Positions 62,427 through 64,000 of a DNA stretch of 64,000 nt are shown in pieces. Source of the DNA: Acidovorax defluvii. Its GTDB lineage: Bacteria; Pseudomonadota; Gammaproteobacteria; Burkholderiales; Burkholderiaceae_C. The translations under genes were made by a program, and so were the position numbers. Position 1 is the stretch's first letter. The number at the start of each line of letters is the position of its first letter. The stretch is from assembly GCA_003268905.1 (NCBI GenBank), contig QLTU01000004.1:162012-226011 (forward strand), written 5' to 3'. The notes under the pieces were generated by a model that saw nothing but the letters and a program-made list of their open reading frames with translations, searched no databases and was not told where the DNA came from.

Positions 62427-62861
62427 ATGGATTTGTCGTATGCGCTAACGCCCTTTTTGGCCTGGCTGGTGGCAGGGGTGCTGAAGTTTGTGGTCAACAG
62501 CTTGCGCGCTGGCAAGCTGGCGTTTGGTTTGATCGGCTACGGTGGCTTGCCTAGCAACCACAGTGCCATCGTCAGCAGCACAGCTGCGCTGATTGCCTTG
62601 AAAGAAGGGCTGGCGCACCCGGCTTTTGCTGTCGCCGTGACTCTGGCCTTCATCGTTATGCTGGACGCCAGCAGTTTGCGCCGTCAGGTTGGTAAGCACG
62701 CGCAGGTTATCAACGCTTTGGCAGCCAACTCACCCGAGCGCCCGCCGCTGCGTGAACGCATGGGCCATACGCCTCTGGAAATAGCGGCTGGCATCGCCGT
62801 GGGTATCGCGGTTGCTGCTGCAGTGCATGAGTTGCTCACTTGGTTAGCAGCACGACCCTAG
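62427..62861 (+). CDS. divergent PAP2 family (DUF212) membrane protein, candidate DPPR phosphatase
   Basis: 144 aa from ATG 62427. Motifs GLPSNHSAIVSSTAA (~50-64) and MLDASSLRRQVGKHAQVIN (~82-100) are those of divergent PAP2/DUF212 proteins, with phosphatase-like Ser-His and Arg/His residues; four helices. In mycobacteria a PAP2-type gene follows the DPPR synthase gene and is thought to remove the 5-phosphate before DprE1/DprE2 act; this gene occupies the same place. Phosphatase activity is inferred. Confidence 0.85.
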   Translation: MDLSYALTPFLAWLVAGVLKFVVNSLRAGKLAFGLIGYGGLPSNHSAIVSSTAALIALKEGLAHPAFAVAVTLAFIVMLDASSLRRQVGKHAQVINALAANSPERPPLRERMGHTPLEIAAGIAVGIAVAAAVHELLTWLAARP

Positions 62862-62924
62862 AGCAGGTCATGAACTTTTGGAGGGCAAGAGTTCTTCAGG
62901 CAGTAAATTCATGCCCTGCCCCGC

Positions 62925-63288
62925 GTAGCCTGCAGCAACTGCCCGTGGGCGGCCCGACGCTGCTGTCGCTGCGCCCTTGCAGGGCAGTGAGACGGTCGAA
63001 TCGGTCATGCTGGCCACCAACGGCATCCCCCAAGCGGCCCAGCCTGCGCTGTGGCAACCCTACGACGCCGCCCGCGCCGACATCCTGCGCGAGTCGCACC
63101 CGGCAGAGCAGCTGGCGCAGCGCTTTCCTGCCCAAGCCGACGCCATAGCCCGCGCCATCGCCCGCACCGGTCGCCCGCTGCAAGCGCTGCGCACCTTGCC
63201 CCTGCTGTCGCGCAAAACCGCGTGGACAGTGCTGATTGACGCGCAAACGGCCCAGCCGGTGGGCTTTGTGGCGGTGGATTCGTTTTAA
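62925..63288 (+). pseudogene. decayed C-terminal part of a second TfpX/TfpZ-type gene
   Basis: The frame YDAARADILRESHPAEQLAQ ... AWTVLIDAQTAQPVGFVAVDSF aligns with the periplasmic end of the protein at 56523 (TEAREEILARGGDIAQLAAK ... FWTVLVERSGLAPVAWIPMD). Upstream, LQQLPVGGPTLLSLRP continues the match in another frame, so a frameshift lies near 62975. The membrane helices are missing. This is a remnant, G/C-rich unlike the intact copy. Confidence 0.75.
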
Positions 63289-63298
63289 GGGTTAAATA

Positions 63299-63348
63299 AG
63301 CCTCTAGCCCTTATGCAGCAAGCGCGAGCAGCTATGAATTTTGATAGA
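63299..63348 (+). repeat. COR repeat copy 13
   Basis: GCCTCTAGCCCTTATGCAGCAAGCGCGAGCAGCTATGAATTTTGATAG, ten bases behind the stop of the decayed tfpX/tfpZ frame. Confidence 0.85.
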
Positions 63349-63545
63349 TTCAAACGGGATTTGGCATACGACATCTTGATCGCCGCCAAAGAAATAGCCC
63401 CTCAACATTAAGTCGGCGATTGAAATTTCAGCCCGTTTTTCAGCGCGGCATCGATGCGCTGGTGGATGGGCACTAGAGCCAGCTTATGTTTCAAGCGCTA
63501 CCATTGCGCACTTTGTTGCCACTGGCTGCCAGCGCCTTTGTTTAA
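63349..63545 (-). other. short gap with an unidentified C-terminal fragment
   Basis: On the minus strand 63408-63495 reads LKHKLALVPIHQRIDAALKN and on to a stop, like the end of a protein cut off by the IS element or earlier decay. I cannot identify it. Nothing else is recognisable. Confidence 0.35.
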
Positions 63546-64000
63546 GGCAATGCTGATTAAGGTCCACCGTTGTCGCTTCTCAAACGTTATCCGCAGATGA
63601 AGCAGCAGACCCTGGCAATGGCCGCAGATCAAAACAACGGATTCGAGCAGTCGCGCAAGCCCACCCGACGTGAAGAGTTCTTGCGGACCATGGAGACAAT
63701 AGTGCCATGGGCCGCCCTGTGCCAGGTGATAGAGCCGCACTACCCCAAGGCCGGCAACGGCCGTCCGCCCATTGGGTTGGAGCGCATGCTGCGCATCCAC
63801 TTCCTGCAGCACTGGTTCAACCTGGCCGATCTGGCGTGCGAGGAGGCTCTGTATGACAGTGCCAGTCTGCGCCGCTTTGTGGGGATTGACCTGGGCCGCG
63901 AACGCGTGCCCGACGCCACCACGCTGCTGAAGTTTCGCAAACTGCTCAATGAGCAAAAACTGGGTGAAGCCCTGTTTGCCCAGGTAGGCCAGCAATTGCA
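63546..64000 (+). mobile_element. IS5-family insertion sequence, left part
   Basis: The left end is probably at 63546 (GGCAATGCTGATTAAG), preceded by TTAA, which fits the YTAR target duplication of IS5-type elements. The right end is outside the window, so the ends cannot be compared. Confidence 0.7.
63597..64000 (+). CDS. IS5-family transposase, N-terminal part
   Basis: 134 codons from ATG 63597 to the window edge, no stop reached. The start region carries the IS5 N-terminal domain (TMETIVPWAALCQVIEPHYPK, GRPPIGLERMLRIHFLQHWFNL) and the first catalytic segment approach (VPDATTLLKFRKLL). The DDE residues that follow are mostly outside the window. It bounds the pilin-glycosylation region on the right. 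Confidence 0.9.
   Translation, partial: MKQQTLAMAADQNNGFEQSRKPTRREEFLRTMETIVPWAALCQVIEPHYPKAGNGRPPIGLERMLRIHFLQHWFNLADLACEEALYDSASLRRFVGIDLGRERVPDATTLLKFRKLLNEQKLGEALFAQVGQQL

Overview
The window looks like chromosome from a high-GC betaproteobacterium of the family Comamonadaceae, most likely Acidovorax or a close relative. This is an inference from gene content (two Bug-type TctC solute receptors, a short type-2 ArgC, BirA without a DNA-binding domain, recA-recX and sucCD gene sets) and from strong G/C third-position bias. I see no rRNA, tRNA or CRISPR array.

Layout. 1-15.3 kb is mostly housekeeping and small-molecule metabolism: a truncated alpha/beta hydrolase; a sigma-54 regulator of AcoR type facing an aldehyde dehydrogenase, an iron alcohol dehydrogenase and a DUF779 gene; a chemoreceptor broken by an in-frame TGA; a thioesterase and EamA exporter pair; a LysR, Bug receptor and M14-like amidohydrolase set; pyrF; and a FlgO-like lipoprotein pair. 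16-28.6 kb is an accessory, defence-like region: SDR, gene fragments beside GGGGTCAGACTCC-type repeats, DUF2130, Fic, FosX-like enzyme, GSU2403-type nucleotidyltransferase, a complete type III restriction-modification system and a NERD-domain helicase. 29-47 kb is core again: a tyrosine phosphatase, topB fused to a SWIB domain and facing a SET-domain gene across a 47-nt alternating pyrimidine-purine tract, birA, a SPOR protein, a two-component system, an N-formylglutamate amidohydrolase, Bug and LysR cluster, a MarR gene, recA, recX, argC and sucCD. 47.5-53.3 kb holds a PP2C phosphatase, an FHA protein and two cyclic-nucleotide phosphodiesterase paralogues separated by three vapBC modules. Two of those modules arose by a 0.9-kb duplication, and the first phosphodiesterase has lost its metal-binding HxHxDH segment.

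53.3-63.3 kb is the most coherent accessory system. Two tandem type IV pilins sit behind a sigma-54 promoter and are followed by two GT-C-type membrane proteins and a TfpX/TfpZ pilin accessory protein. Next come homologues of the mycobacterial decaprenyl-phosphoryl-D-arabinofuranose pathway: a DprE2-like reductase, a DprE1-like oxidase, GtrA, a UbiA-type phosphoribosyltransferase and a divergent PAP2 phosphatase. I read this as a self-contained cassette that makes lipid-linked arabinofuranose and attaches it to pilin, as known for Pseudomonas aeruginosa group IV pilins. Its right edge carries a broken second tfpX/tfpZ tail and then an IS5-family element that runs off the window.

Throughout the window a ~50-nt double-hairpin repeat occurs about 13 times, almost always just behind a gene's stop codon. 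Every copy lies in the same orientation on the + strand whatever the direction of the neighbouring gene, and one copy lies inside topB.
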